DNA of 64,000 bases from Streptosporangium sp. NBC_01755 (GTDB lineage: Bacteria > Actinomycetota > Actinomycetes > Streptosporangiales > Streptosporangiaceae), in the NCBI RefSeq assembly GCF_035917995.1, contig NZ_CP109131.1, positions 558,001 through 622,000 of the forward strand. Direction: 5' to 3'. Below, in pieces: positions 48,900-58,539 of this stretch (positions are counted from its first letter, which is position 1; every line of letters begins with the position of its first letter). The translations under genes and the position numbers were made by a program. The notes under the pieces are model-generated. The model had not been told where the DNA came from. It did no database searches and saw nothing but the letters and a program-made list of their open reading frames with translations.

Positions 48900-50933
48900 T
48901 CAGTGGGCGCGGGCCAGCGCGGTCGCGCCACTGACGGCATCGGTCAGGAAGGTGCCGGCGAGCCTTCCCTCGTAGACCGCCTCCAGCGCGGTCCGCGGCG
49001 CGTTGGCGTCGCCGACGACGTGCACGCGGGGGGCCTCGGACAGGGCGTCGAGTTCGCGGTAGAGCTCGTCCACGGCGGTGGGGGTGCCCGCGTCGACGAT
49101 CGCGGTCACGCCCGGCAGGGTCTCCACATCGCCGCACAGGGTGTCGCGGAGGGTGAGCAGGCCCCCCTCGACGCCCTGCGGGACGCGCAGCGGGTGGACC
49201 TTGACACCCAGCTCGCCGAAGCGGTGGGTGAGCGCGAGCCTGGAGTACGTGGTGATGCGGGCGGAAAGCGAGGCGGTCGGGGAGAGCAGGTGCACCTTCG
49301 CCCCCAGCCCGGCCAGGTGCTCGGCGATCGACGCGGCGGGCCAGGCCCCCTCGTCGTCGCGGACGACGACGGTGCCGCGCAGCGGCGAGGCCGGGTCGTC
49401 CAGGGAGGCGACCGCCTGCCACAGGTCGAACACCGGGGGCCCGCCCGGCAGCTCCCGCCGCCGGGGCCGCGAGCCCGTCGCCACGATGACGTCGTCGACG
49501 CCCTCGTGGCGACCTCCCGCGAGGAGGTCCGCTGCCTCGACGCGGTGCCCCAGCAGGATCGTGATCTGCTCGGTGGCGACGTCCCGGCTGAGTTCCGAGG
49601 TGAGCAGCGCGAGGCGCTCCCTGCCCGGCACCCGGGCGGCGATCGCCACCTGGCCGCCCAACTCGGGGCCGGCCTCGGCGAGCGTCACCTCGTGGCCGGC
49701 GCGCCGGGCCGACAGTGCCGCCTCCATGCCCGCGGGACCGCCGCCGACGACGAGGACCCGGCGAGGACGGGCACCGGCGAGCGGCGGCTCCGCCCTCATC
49801 CGCCGCCACTCCCGCTCGGCACCGACCTCGGGGTTGACCACGCAGGAGATCGGCAGGCTGCTCTCCAGCCGCCCGATACAGCCCTGGTTGCAGGCCAGGC
49901 ACGAGCGGGACTCGTGCGAGCGGCCCTCCATCGCCTTGCGGACCAGGTGGGGATCGGCGATGTGCGGCCGCGCCAGCCCCACCAGGTCGGCCTCACCGGA
50001 GGTGACCAGCTCGACGGCCTCGGGAAGGCTGTCGAGCCGGCACACCGCGAGCACGGCCAGGTCGGGGAAGCTCCACTTGAACAGCGCCGCGTGGTGCCGG
50101 AACGGCGCGTGGCCGAAGCTCATGTCGGCCATCTGCGTCGCCAGCGAGTAGCTGCCGTGGTAGGCCGAGTGGCTGACGTGCACGTAGACGAGCGGGAACT
50201 CACCGCGCAGGAGCCCGACGACCTCCAGCATGTCCTGCGGCGTCAGACCGCCGGGCAGGAACTCGTCGGCGCTGATCCGCAGCCCCACCGGCAGGTCCGG
50301 CGCCTGCCGGGTCACCGAGGCGAGCACCTCGCGGGTGAGCCTGAGACGCCCGTCGAGGTCACCTCCGTAGCCGTCGGTCCTGGTGTTGGTGACCGGCGAG
50401 AGGAACTGCTGGAGCAGGTGGCCGTGGCCGAGGTGGACTTCCACGCCGTCGTACCCGGCCTGGGCCATGCGGTGGGCGGCCGCGCCGAACGCGTCGACGA
50501 CCGTGGCGATGTCGCCGTGTCCCATCGCGTGCGGGACGTGCGCCCCGGCGGCCCACGGCACGTCGGCCGCCGACCAGGCCGCGGTGCGGGTCGCGTCGCC
50601 GGAGGCCTGCCGCCCCGCGTGCATGATCTGGGCGAAGATCCGCGCCCCCTCGGCGTGCACGGCCTCCGCGACCTCGGCGTAGGCCGGAATGGAGGAGTCG
50701 TCGAAGCTACCGAGGCTGATGTGCCTTCCGGCGCTGGTGGGATGGACCCGCACCGCCTCGGTGATGATCAGCCCCACCCCGCCTCTGGCACGTTCCAGGT
50801 GGTAGGCGGTGTGCCGGGCGGTCGGGCGGTTGTCCAGGCCGAAATTGGTGGTGTGGCCAGGCACGAACACCCGGTTGCGCAGTGACACCGGCCCCAGCCT
50901 GACGGGCGAGAACAGCGGCCCCGGATCCGGCAT
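48900..50933 (-). CDS. FMN/FAD/[4Fe-4S] oxidoreductase (dienoyl-CoA reductase / trimethylamine dehydrogenase family)
   Basis: A 677-residue multidomain flavoenzyme. Residues 1-340 form an Old-Yellow-Enzyme-type FMN barrel (LFSPVRLGPVSLRNRVFVPG, the His pair and Tyr-Gly-Gly in HLGHGHLLQQF and TDGYGG). The cluster-binding Cys are in SCLACNQGCIGR, plus a later SCVVNP. From about 385 there are FAD/NAD-binding domains (RVLVVGGGPAGMEAALSARR). Relatives reduce 2,4-dienoyl-CoA or demethylate amines such as trimethylamine and stachydrine. It heads the minus-strand island. Confidence 0.88.
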   Translation of the reverse strand: MPDPGPLFSPVRLGPVSLRNRVFVPGHTTNFGLDNRPTARHTAYHLERARGGVGLIITEAVRVHPTSAGRHISLGSFDDSSIPAYAEVAEAVHAEGARIFAQIMHAGRQASGDATRTAAWSAADVPWAAGAHVPHAMGHGDIATVVDAFGAAAHRMAQAGYDGVEVHLGHGHLLQQFLSPVTNTRTDGYGGDLDGRLRLTREVLASVTRQAPDLPVGLRISADEFLPGGLTPQDMLEVVGLLRGEFPLVYVHVSHSAYHGSYSLATQMADMSFGHAPFRHHAALFKWSFPDLAVLAVCRLDSLPEAVELVTSGEADLVGLARPHIADPHLVRKAMEGRSHESRSCLACNQGCIGRLESSLPISCVVNPEVGAEREWRRMRAEPPLAGARPRRVLVVGGGPAGMEAALSARRAGHEVTLAEAGPELGGQVAIAARVPGRERLALLTSELSRDVATEQITILLGHRVEAADLLAGGRHEGVDDVIVATGSRPRRRELPGGPPVFDLWQAVASLDDPASPLRGTVVVRDDEGAWPAASIAEHLAGLGAKVHLLSPTASLSARITTYSRLALTHRFGELGVKVHPLRVPQGVEGGLLTLRDTLCGDVETLPGVTAIVDAGTPTAVDELYRELDALSEAPRVHVVGDANAPRTALEAVYEGRLAGTFLTDAVSGATALARAH

Positions 50934-51459
50934 CGTCGCCCTTTCCCTCTCTCGGTGGCATGAGTGTGACCCTGGGAACCCATCAAGTCCCCATCGTTCC
51001 GGTCAGCGGTACGGCGTTCAGATGAACCGAACGGCGTGGAACGAACAGTAAGGAGTGACAAAGGGGGAGTCAATGGTTGATTTGAAATTCCGGGCAGCCG
51101 TAACATGCTTCTAACCCGTCCCCAAAAGATCTGATCCACCACCGCCGGTGCGGCACCCCGAACGGAAAGGACACACCGGTACGGCCCCTCGGACACCGTC
51201 GCCATCGAGTCACCCGCCCTGCGAACCGCGCCGTCCTGACGCGCGGTGTTCGGCGCGCGGCGATTCGTGCCGCGATGGAGCCGTCGGCAGGCCGAGCCCT
51301 TCAGCACCGCTCGCGGTGTTCGGCGGGCGACGACGTCACCGACTCCCGCGCCCGGCGGGCCACGCCGCCGGTCGTGCCATCGAGCATGCCGTCATACGCG
51401 CGCTCGGAGTCGCGCGACGCTCAGGAGACCGTCACGTCGTCATGCCGTCGTCGGGCGGA
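50934..51459. other. Intergenic region upstream of the catabolic island
   Basis: No gene is seen. The first 130 bp should contain the promoter of the island. A perfect inverted repeat GTTCA-GA-TGAAC lies at 51016-51027, flanked by two ACGGCG copies. From 51200 to 51440 the sequence is GC-rich with short GCGGTGTTCGGCG repeats at about 51242 and 51306, and has no coding bias. Confidence 0.4.
51016..51027. promoter_or_regulatory. Palindrome GTTCA-N2-TGAAC, possible operator of the island
   Basis: A perfect 5-bp inverted repeat 83 bp upstream of the flavoenzyme start. The likely regulators are the IclR or LysR protein of the island. The short arms make it weak evidence on its own. Confidence 0.3.
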
Positions 51460-54400
51460 TCACTGACGGACCGTCGAGCCTCGGCGCTCCTTGCGGATGT
51501 GCAGTTGGGCGGGGACCCGGGTGCGCAGCTCGGCGACGTGGCTGACAATGCCGACCGCGCGGCCGTTGTCGCGCAGGCCGTCGAGGATGTCGAGCACCCC
51601 GTCGAGGGTGTCCTCGTCCAGGGTGCCGAAGCCCTCGTCGACGAAGAGCGTGCCGATGTCGACTCCCCCGGCCTCGGCGGTGACCACGTCGGCCAGGCCG
51701 AGGGCCAGGGCCAGGGAGGTGATGAAGCTCTCGCCGCCCGACAGGGTCGCCGGGTCGCGGCCGACGCCGGTCCAGCTGTCCAGGATGTGCAGGCCGAGCC
51801 CGCCGCCGGACCTGCTCCGATCTCCGGCGGAGCGGTCGCGGTTGTGCTCCAGCAGGTAGCGCCCGCCCGACATGTGGTCGAGCCGCTCGTTGGCCGAGGC
51901 GACCACCTGGCTGAGGCGCTCGCCCAGCACGTATGAGGAGAGCCGCATCCTCCACCGATTGTCGGCGGAGTTCCCACCGGTCAGGGCGGCAAGCCGGTCG
52001 GCCAGGCGGTGCTGCTCGTCGGCGGGCCGCCAGCGTTCCAGGCAGGCGGCCAGCTCGGTGCGGAGCGCGGCCAGCCGGGCCAGCCGGCCCTCGGCCTGGC
52101 TCCGCTCGGAGAGCAGGCGGGCGTGGGCGGCGTCGGCCGCGTCCCGCGCCTCGCGCAGGCTCAAGAGGTCGGGTTCCGGCTCGGCCGCGGCGGCGACCAG
52201 CTCGGGGTCGGCGAGCATGGCGGCGACCGCGGCGCTCTCCGTGACGAGCTCGTGGAGGCGGGCGACCTTCTCCTCCCGGTCGGCGGGAGAGCGGACGGCC
52301 GCGCGGGCGTCGTCCAGCCCGAGGAAGCCCGCCTCGACGACGGCGCTCAGCGCCCGGTCGCGGGCGGTCACGAGCTCGGCGGCGCCGACCCGCTCGTCCC
52401 TGACCGCCTCGACGGCCTCCCTGAGCAGTTCCGCCTCGTCGGCCAGCCGATCCAGCCTGGCGGTCAGCGTCGGGTCCTGGCCGCGTGCCTCGTCGATGCG
52501 CCCGGCCAGCCGCTCGGCGTCGGCGCCGAGCCTTTCGACGTCCGTACGGCGGGCTGCCAGGTCGACGGCGAGTTCGCGCGAGCGTTCCCTGAGCCGCTCG
52601 GACTCGGCGGCGATCCCGGCCGCCTCCGCCGCCAGCGCCGGCTCGGCATCGGCCGACTCCCGGAGCGCGGCCAGCACTCCCTCCGCCCCGGCGAGCTCGC
52701 CCGTGGCGTCTGGTACGGCCAGGTCGGTCCGATCGCTCGCCTCCCGGTGGGCCGCGGTGACCTCGACGGCGTGGACAGCGGCGGCCAGGGCCGCGGAGAG
52801 ACGCTCGGCCTCCGCCGCCAGGCGGTCGCGGCGGGCCTGGACCGTGAGGTCGTCGCCCCGGGCCCCGTCCAGGCGTGCGGTCAGGCGCTCGCGCTCGGCC
52901 TGCCATCCCGTGTGGCGGGCCCGGCCTTCGGCGAGCCGCCTGGCGATCTCCTCGGCCCGGGTTCTCGCGCCGTCCAGTTCGGTGGCGATCCGCTCCACCT
53001 CGGTGGTGAGGGCCTCCTCGGCGCTCGCCGCGAGGGTCAGCGCCTCCAGTTCCCGCTCGGCCTCAGCGAGGATCTCCCCCGCCCGTTCCCCGGTCTCCTC
53101 TCCCGCGACGGCGAGGACCTCATCGAGGCGGGAGAGCAGCACGGTGACCGTGGTCTCCGCGTCCCTGCGCCGCTCCTGGGCCGCCTCGTAGGCGCCCTGG
53201 GCCGCGCGCTCGTCCGCTACGGTGTGCGCCTCGTCGGCCGGGGCGGCGGGGGCGGGGTGGTCAGGCGAGCCGCAGACCGCGCAGGGGTCGCCAGGGGTGA
53301 GCTTGGCCGCGAGCTCGGCGGCCATGCCCTCGGTCCTGGAGCGCTGGATGTCCTGGTAGCGGTCGCGGAGCGTCTGGGCGAGGTCGATGGCCTCGACCTG
53401 GGCGGCACGCGCGATCTCCGACTCGGCGCGGAGCGTCTCGCGGCGCCGTACCGCGGTGAGCACCGCGGTGGCGGCCTCGGCACTCGCCCGCGCCGCCAGG
53501 ATCCCCGCCGCGGCGGCCCTGGCCTCGTTCAGCCGTACGGTCGCCTCCGCCGACTCGGCGGGCAGCCCTTCCCTAAGCCCGCGGACCTCGGCCTCCTGCC
53601 GGGCCGCCTGCGCGAGTTCGCCGTCGAGTACGGCGATCAGCTTGCCAAGTTCGGCCAGCCGGGCCTCCTCTACCCGCAGCCCCTCCAGCCCGGCCAGCTG
53701 CCGCCCGCACTCCCTCTCCTGGGCTGCGAGGACCTCGCGGATCTCACCGGGCTCGACGAGCAGGGCTGTGTCGTCGCGACGGGTCCCGAACGTGTTGTCG
53801 CCCCCTGCCGGAAAAGCCTCCGCCCCGAGCGTGTCGTGGGCTCCGTCCCCGAGTCCGGCTCCGGGAGCGCCGTGAACCCCGGTCGGGAAGGCGTCGCGAA
53901 CCCCTGGCGGGAGGGCGGCGAGCCCGGCGGCGAGGGCGGCGCGGGCCGCGGACAGGTCGACGGCGAGGCGGTCGCGGTGCTCGGCCGCCCGGAGGCGGGT
54001 GGCGGCGCCCTCGACCGCCGACTCGGCGGCGGGGACGCGGGCGGCGTCCAGGCGGGCGGCGGTGAGCCGCGTCTCCACCTCCCGCCGGAGATCGGGGAGG
54101 ACCTTCAGGCGGGCGTCGGCCACCATCTGCGCGGCTGCCAGCTCGACGATCTCACGAGCGGTCCTCTCCCGCTCCTGGACGATCTCCGCCAGGCGCGGTT
54201 CCTCCGCGCGCAGCTCGCCCAGCCGGGTGATCTCGCTCTGGCGGTCGCGCTCCAGCTCGACCAGGTGACCGAGCACGGCGTCACCGCAGTCCGCGCCGCC
54301 CGTACGGTCAAGGAGAGGGAGGGCGCGGGCGACGGCGTCGGCGGCCAGTCGGTGGGCCTTGGCCGCGACCTCGGCGCGCTGCTCGGCACCCTGGATCAGC

Positions 54401-55404
54401 GGCAGCACCCGGTCGGCGGCCGCCGCCTCCTCCAGGAGGGTCTCCAGGTCCGCCCGTTCCTCGGTGGTCTCCTCCAGCGCACGGCTCCTGGTCAGCGCCT
54501 CGGCGTGGCGGCGTCGCCGGTCGGCCAGCGCGGTGCCGCGTTCCAGGCTCTCGCGCGCCTGCCGTACGGCGGCCTCGCCCCCGGCGCCCTCGCCGCCCAG
54601 CCGCGCGACCTCCCGTGCCGCGAGCTCCTCGATCGCGTGGGCCCACCCCAGCGGATCGTCCTCCACCGAGACCTCCACCGAGACCTCCGCCGAGACCTCC
54701 GTCAAGACGTCCGCCAGCGCGGTCGAGAGCGCGGAACCCGCGGCCTCCTCAAGACGTTTGACGGCGAAGTCGACCTCCTTACGGAGGGTCTGCTGCTCGC
54801 GATACGCCTCGGTGCGCCTGTCGGCGAGCCAGGACTCGGCGGCGGCGTAGACCTTCACCGAGAAGAGGCGTTCCAGAACCTTGCGCCGGTCCTCCCCGTC
54901 CGCACGGAGGAACTTGGCGAAATCCCCCTGGGGCAACATCGCGACCTGGAGGAACTGCTCGGCGTTCATGCCGAGCAGGGTGCCGATGAACTCCCCGGTC
55001 TCGTCGACCCGGGTGGTCAGCCCCACCCACTCCCCGGAGGGGGCGAGTTCCTGGAGCAGTGCCTTCTCGTTCTCCCTGGTCGTGCCGGTGCCCTTGAGTT
55101 TGGGACGCTGCCAGGCGGGCGACCGGGTGATCTTCAGCCGCCGCCCCCGGACCGTGACCTCCAGTGCCACGCCGGGGCCGCGTCCCGGGGGTGCGTGGTC
55201 GCAGCGCAGGCTCTTGGCACTGTCGCGCCTGCCCGGCACCCTGCCGTACAGGGCGTAGCAGAGCGCGTCGAGCACCGTGGTCTTGCCCGCACCGGTGGGG
55301 CCGTGGATCAGAAAGAGCCCCGCCTCGGCGAGGGCGTCGAAGTCGACCTGCTCCTCACCGGGGAAGGAGCCGAACGCGGTGATCCACAGACGGTGCGGGC
55401 GCAT
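51460..55404 (-). CDS. sbcC: Exonuclease subunit SbcC
   Basis: ATPase subunit of SbcCD, which trims hairpins and blocked DNA ends in repair. The 1314 residues show Walker A HGPTGAGKTTVLDAL near 35, two long coiled coils with the zinc hook CAVCGSPDHP in the middle, and the C-terminal signature LSGGESFITSLALALGLADV with Walker B TLFVDEGFGTLD. A Gly/Asp-rich insert (about 505-535) is poorly conserved and probably disordered. ATG 55404 lies directly after the SbcD stop, so the two are coupled. Confidence 0.95.
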   Translation of the reverse strand: MRPHRLWITAFGSFPGEEQVDFDALAEAGLFLIHGPTGAGKTTVLDALCYALYGRVPGRRDSAKSLRCDHAPPGRGPGVALEVTVRGRRLKITRSPAWQRPKLKGTGTTRENEKALLQELAPSGEWVGLTTRVDETGEFIGTLLGMNAEQFLQVAMLPQGDFAKFLRADGEDRRKVLERLFSVKVYAAAESWLADRRTEAYREQQTLRKEVDFAVKRLEEAAGSALSTALADVLTEVSAEVSVEVSVEDDPLGWAHAIEELAAREVARLGGEGAGGEAAVRQARESLERGTALADRRRRHAEALTRSRALEETTEERADLETLLEEAAAADRVLPLIQGAEQRAEVAAKAHRLAADAVARALPLLDRTGGADCGDAVLGHLVELERDRQSEITRLGELRAEEPRLAEIVQERERTAREIVELAAAQMVADARLKVLPDLRREVETRLTAARLDAARVPAAESAVEGAATRLRAAEHRDRLAVDLSAARAALAAGLAALPPGVRDAFPTGVHGAPGAGLGDGAHDTLGAEAFPAGGDNTFGTRRDDTALLVEPGEIREVLAAQERECGRQLAGLEGLRVEEARLAELGKLIAVLDGELAQAARQEAEVRGLREGLPAESAEATVRLNEARAAAAGILAARASAEAATAVLTAVRRRETLRAESEIARAAQVEAIDLAQTLRDRYQDIQRSRTEGMAAELAAKLTPGDPCAVCGSPDHPAPAAPADEAHTVADERAAQGAYEAAQERRRDAETTVTVLLSRLDEVLAVAGEETGERAGEILAEAERELEALTLAASAEEALTTEVERIATELDGARTRAEEIARRLAEGRARHTGWQAERERLTARLDGARGDDLTVQARRDRLAAEAERLSAALAAAVHAVEVTAAHREASDRTDLAVPDATGELAGAEGVLAALRESADAEPALAAEAAGIAAESERLRERSRELAVDLAARRTDVERLGADAERLAGRIDEARGQDPTLTARLDRLADEAELLREAVEAVRDERVGAAELVTARDRALSAVVEAGFLGLDDARAAVRSPADREEKVARLHELVTESAAVAAMLADPELVAAAAEPEPDLLSLREARDAADAAHARLLSERSQAEGRLARLAALRTELAACLERWRPADEQHRLADRLAALTGGNSADNRWRMRLSSYVLGERLSQVVASANERLDHMSGGRYLLEHNRDRSAGDRSRSGGGLGLHILDSWTGVGRDPATLSGGESFITSLALALGLADVVTAEAGGVDIGTLFVDEGFGTLDEDTLDGVLDILDGLRDNGRAVGIVSHVAELRTRVPAQLHIRKERRGSTVRQ

Positions 55405-56532
55405 CTACGCCATCGCCTCCTTCGCACGGGAGGCCTCGATGGCCTTCTGCAGCAGTTCGGTCTCGGCGGGGTCCGCGGCCTCGCCGCGCACTTCGCGGAC
55501 GAAGTCGAGTGCGACCTCGATCTCGGGCCGGCCGGCCACCCTGGGCCGGGTGACGGTCTCATCGCCCCCGCCCTCGGGTTCGAAGGACAGGGCGAGCGTG
55601 TGCGGGAAGCGGGACCTGAGCCGCTCCATCGCGCCCTTGGGCCGGATCCGGTCGACGAGCGTCACCTGGAGCCAGTGGTCCTCGTAGCGGGCGTGCTCGG
55701 GCGAGGCCAGCAGCTCGTCGATGCGGCCGGTGAGCCGACTGACCGGCCTGGGCACCGGCGCCTCGGCGAACTCCGCCCGCTCGTACCCGCCGGGGCCGAT
55801 GTCGACCAGCCAGGATCCCTTGACCTGGCCGACCTCGGAGAAGGAGTAGGCGATCGGGGAGCCGGAGTAGCGGACGGTCTCGCTCATCCGCTGGCGACCG
55901 TGCAGGTGGCCGAGCGCCACGTAGTCGACACCGTCGAAGGCCGACACCGGCATATGCGCGACACCTCCCACGCTGATGTCGCGTTCACTGTCACTGCCTC
56001 GTCCTCCGGTCACGAACGCGTGGGCGAGGACCACCGACCGGGGTCCACGCCGAGCGAGGTCGGCGTGGACCAGGGACATGGCGTGCCCGATCGCGGCGGT
56101 GTGGGTGCGCTCGGGCAGTTCCCAGGGGGCGCGCACCAGCTCGGGCTCCAGGTAGGGGATGCCGTAGAAGGCGACGTCGTCGACGACGACCGGCTCGCCG
56201 ACCCGGCCGGGGTCGGTGCGCAGGTGAACACCTGCCGCGTCGATGAGGTCGGCGCCGAAGCCGAGGCGGCGCGCCGAGTCGTGGTTGCCGCTGATCAGCA
56301 TGGTGCGCACGCGGGCGTCCATCAGCCGCCGCAGTGCCTGGTTGCACAACTCGACCGCGTCGACCGAGGGCAGTGCCCGGTCGTAGACGTCACCGGAGAC
56401 CGCGACCACGTCGACCCGCTCCGATCTGACGGTCTCGATCAGGTGGTCGACGAAGGCGCCCTGGGCGGCCAGGAGACTCTCCCGGTGAAACGAGCGGCCC
56501 AGGTGCCAGTCCGATGTGTGCAGCACCCGCAT
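55405..56532 (-). CDS. sbcD: Exonuclease subunit SbcD
   Basis: Metallophosphoesterase nuclease subunit of SbcCD. The 375 residues carry the phosphoesterase motifs: HTSDWHLGRSF (DxH), VSGDVYDRALPS (GDxxD), ISGNHDSARR (GNHD), VLAHAFV and GHLHGRQ (GHxH). ATG 56532. The gene pair sbcD-sbcC is on one transcript; a divergent membrane hydrolase gene follows. Confidence 0.95.
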   Translation of the reverse strand: MRVLHTSDWHLGRSFHRESLLAAQGAFVDHLIETVRSERVDVVAVSGDVYDRALPSVDAVELCNQALRRLMDARVRTMLISGNHDSARRLGFGADLIDAAGVHLRTDPGRVGEPVVVDDVAFYGIPYLEPELVRAPWELPERTHTAAIGHAMSLVHADLARRGPRSVVLAHAFVTGGRGSDSERDISVGGVAHMPVSAFDGVDYVALGHLHGRQRMSETVRYSGSPIAYSFSEVGQVKGSWLVDIGPGGYERAEFAEAPVPRPVSRLTGRIDELLASPEHARYEDHWLQVTLVDRIRPKGAMERLRSRFPHTLALSFEPEGGGDETVTRPRVAGRPEIEVALDFVREVRGEAADPAETELLQKAIEASRAKEAMA

Positions 56533-56616
56533 GTCGCACGAAGCTAACAGGACTCAGTGACAAATGTGGCCACTCACATCACTCGGATCGCCCGTTACGC
56601 TCAAGGCTTTCCGTCC

Positions 56617-58194
56617 ATGAGTACGCTTGAAGATCGAGGGAACGATACCGGGAAACGACGATCACGGAGGCGAGTGACGATCGGGGATCGGATCGGTAAC
56701 CAGGCCGGCCGTGGCGCTCTGAGCGTCGTCTCCGGCCTGATCCTCGTGGTTCTCGCGACGGTGGGCTACACCCTGCCGCCCCCGTTCGACCCGACCCCGC
56801 TCCGCGCCGACCCGGTCTTCCAGACCCTCCCTCCCCAGCCGCTGGACGAGATCAGACCGGTCGCCGCGACCAGGCAGATCACCACGCAGGATGTCACCGT
56901 CACGGCCGAGGACGGTACGCCGATCGAGGCGACGATCCGCGCGCCGATCGCCCCCGGGCGGCACCCGGCGCTGGTCTTCGTGCAGGGGGCCGGACCCGGT
57001 GTCAGGGGCGAGTTCACCACCCAGGCCGAGTGGCTGGCCAGGGCCGGGATCGTCACCCTCGTCTACGACAAGCGGACCGTGGGCTACGACTTCCGCAACC
57101 GTGACTTCGGCCTTCTCGCCCGCGACGCCCTGCTCGTGCTGGGGGAGCTGATCTCGCGCGACGACGTCGACCCGGCCAGGGCGGGGCTGTGGGGGGTGAG
57201 CGAGGGCAGTTGGGTGGTGCCCATCGCCGCGACCAGGAGCAGCGCCGTCGGGTTCACCGTGCTGGTGTCGGCCCCCAACGTCTCCCCCATGCGGCAGGTG
57301 ACCTGGGCACTGGGCGAGCAGCTCGAACGGCTGTACGCGCCCAGCGGGGTACGCGAGTTGCTCACCCGCGTCATGGGCGCCGTCGACATGAACTTCCTGC
57401 GCTACGACGGCCTGCCCGCGTTGCGCGGGATGCGGCAACCGGTCCTGGCCCTGTACGGCACGCGCGATCCCTCGATTCCGTTCGTGGAGAGCAGCATGGC
57501 GTTGACCGGCGCGCTCACCGAGGGCGGCAACGGCGACTACACCATCCGCTATCTCGACCGCGCCGACCACGGCATGCGCGTGCACGGCGGCCCGTTCGCG
57601 CCCGGCTATCTGCAGACGCTGGCCAACTGGGTCCTGGGCCTGCCCGGCACGGCCAGAGCGGCGGTGCCCATCGCCGGTGCCACGCCGATCCAGCGCCTGG
57701 AGGCCAGCGACGTTCCCGCGGCTCCCTGGTACGCCGGGGGAACCGTCATCGGGCTGACGATCTGCCTGGCCGCGGTCGGCTACGTGGTCGGCCCGGTGGC
57801 CGAGATAGTGGTGCGGCTCCGCGGCCGGTCACCCGCCGCGGAGGCCAACGCCCGGATCTGGCCGCCGATCCGACGGCGGTTCCGCCGGATGGCGTGGACC
57901 GGGGCCGGGCTGCTCGTCTCGGTGGCGGCGTTCATCACGCTGCTCGTGCTGTTCTCGGTCAACCAGGCCGGGGCGTGGCCGGCGGTGCTCACCGGGTGGC
58001 TGGTCATCAGGATCCTGGCGCTGCTGATGCTGCTGCAGGAGGTCACGGGCGTGGCGGCCGTCGTCGCGGGGCTGCGGGAGGGCTGGGAGCCCTCCCGTCC
58101 GCAGAGTTCCGCGATCGCCGGGGTGCTCGGCGGCACCGGCCTGCTTCTGGTGGCCGCCGCCTACTACGGCCTGTTCGCCTTCCCCTGGTCGTGA
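56617..58194 (+). CDS. Membrane-anchored alpha/beta hydrolase
   Basis: About 525 residues. One N-terminal hydrophobic segment (VVSGLILVVLATVGYTL) precedes an alpha/beta hydrolase domain with the nucleophile in WGVSEGSWV, Asp in YGTRDPSIPF and His in DRADHGMRV. The C-terminal 150 residues hold four more hydrophobic segments. The hydrolase domain is probably outside the membrane. ATG 56617 is chosen; GTG 56557 would add 20 residues, and GTG 56674 is also possible. The substrate is unknown. Confidence 0.75.
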   Translation: MSTLEDRGNDTGKRRSRRRVTIGDRIGNQAGRGALSVVSGLILVVLATVGYTLPPPFDPTPLRADPVFQTLPPQPLDEIRPVAATRQITTQDVTVTAEDGTPIEATIRAPIAPGRHPALVFVQGAGPGVRGEFTTQAEWLARAGIVTLVYDKRTVGYDFRNRDFGLLARDALLVLGELISRDDVDPARAGLWGVSEGSWVVPIAATRSSAVGFTVLVSAPNVSPMRQVTWALGEQLERLYAPSGVRELLTRVMGAVDMNFLRYDGLPALRGMRQPVLALYGTRDPSIPFVESSMALTGALTEGGNGDYTIRYLDRADHGMRVHGGPFAPGYLQTLANWVLGLPGTARAAVPIAGATPIQRLEASDVPAAPWYAGGTVIGLTICLAAVGYVVGPVAEIVVRLRGRSPAAEANARIWPPIRRRFRRMAWTGAGLLVSVAAFITLLVLFSVNQAGAWPAVLTGWLVIRILALLMLLQEVTGVAAVVAGLREGWEPSRPQSSAIAGVLGGTGLLLVAAAYYGLFAFPWS

Positions 58195-58217
58195 CGCCCT
58201 CGGCGGCGTCGGGCGCG

Positions 58218-58292
58218 GAGCCGAACCCGGCTGCGTCGGAGCCGAACCCGGCTGTGTCGGAGCCGAACCCGGCTGTGTCGGAGGCGAACCTG
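58218..58292. repeat. 21-bp minisatellite, about 3.5 copies
   Basis: The unit GAGCCGAACCCGGCTG followed by YGTCG is repeated at 58218, 58239 and 58260, and partly at 58281, with only C/T changes. It lies between the membrane hydrolase stop and the enoyl-CoA hydratase remnant. Confidence 0.85.
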
Positions 58293-58299
58293 ATGTCCA

Positions 58300-58388
58300 T
58301 CGGGAGCGGCGTTGAGGCGGTGCGGGCGGTCGAGGGTGATGGTGGCGACACCGTCCGCCACGCCGTACTCGATCTCAGCGAAAGCCAT
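58300..58388 (-). pseudogene. Enoyl-CoA hydratase, N-terminal fragment
   Basis: ATG 58388 opens MAFAEIEYGVADGVATITLD and continues RPHRLNA, the start of a crotonase-family protein. After residue 27 the frame enters the 21-bp minisatellite (RLRHSRV repeats) and similarity ends; more than 220 residues are missing. It appears to be a deletion remnant. Confidence 0.65.
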
Positions 58389-58539
58389 GACCGAATCTTA
58401 TTCCAGTGGAAATCAGAGGATAAAGCCTTATCGGCTTCCCGAGTTGTTCACCCACTTGTCGCCCGCGACCTGGTTTCGCCCCCCTACCATCTCCCTGCGG
58501 CGGTCAAGCGCGAGTCAGGCGCGAGGAAACGGGGAGCAA

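Noticed and set aside
51460..56532. SbcCD considered as part of a defence system related to the SMC cassette
   Set aside because: Both proteins are full length with standard motifs and standard gene order; ordinary repair genes 43 kb away.
52009..56547. 1512-codon open frame antisense to sbcC and sbcD
   Set aside because: Shadow frame; sbcC and sbcD have full motif sets on the other strand.
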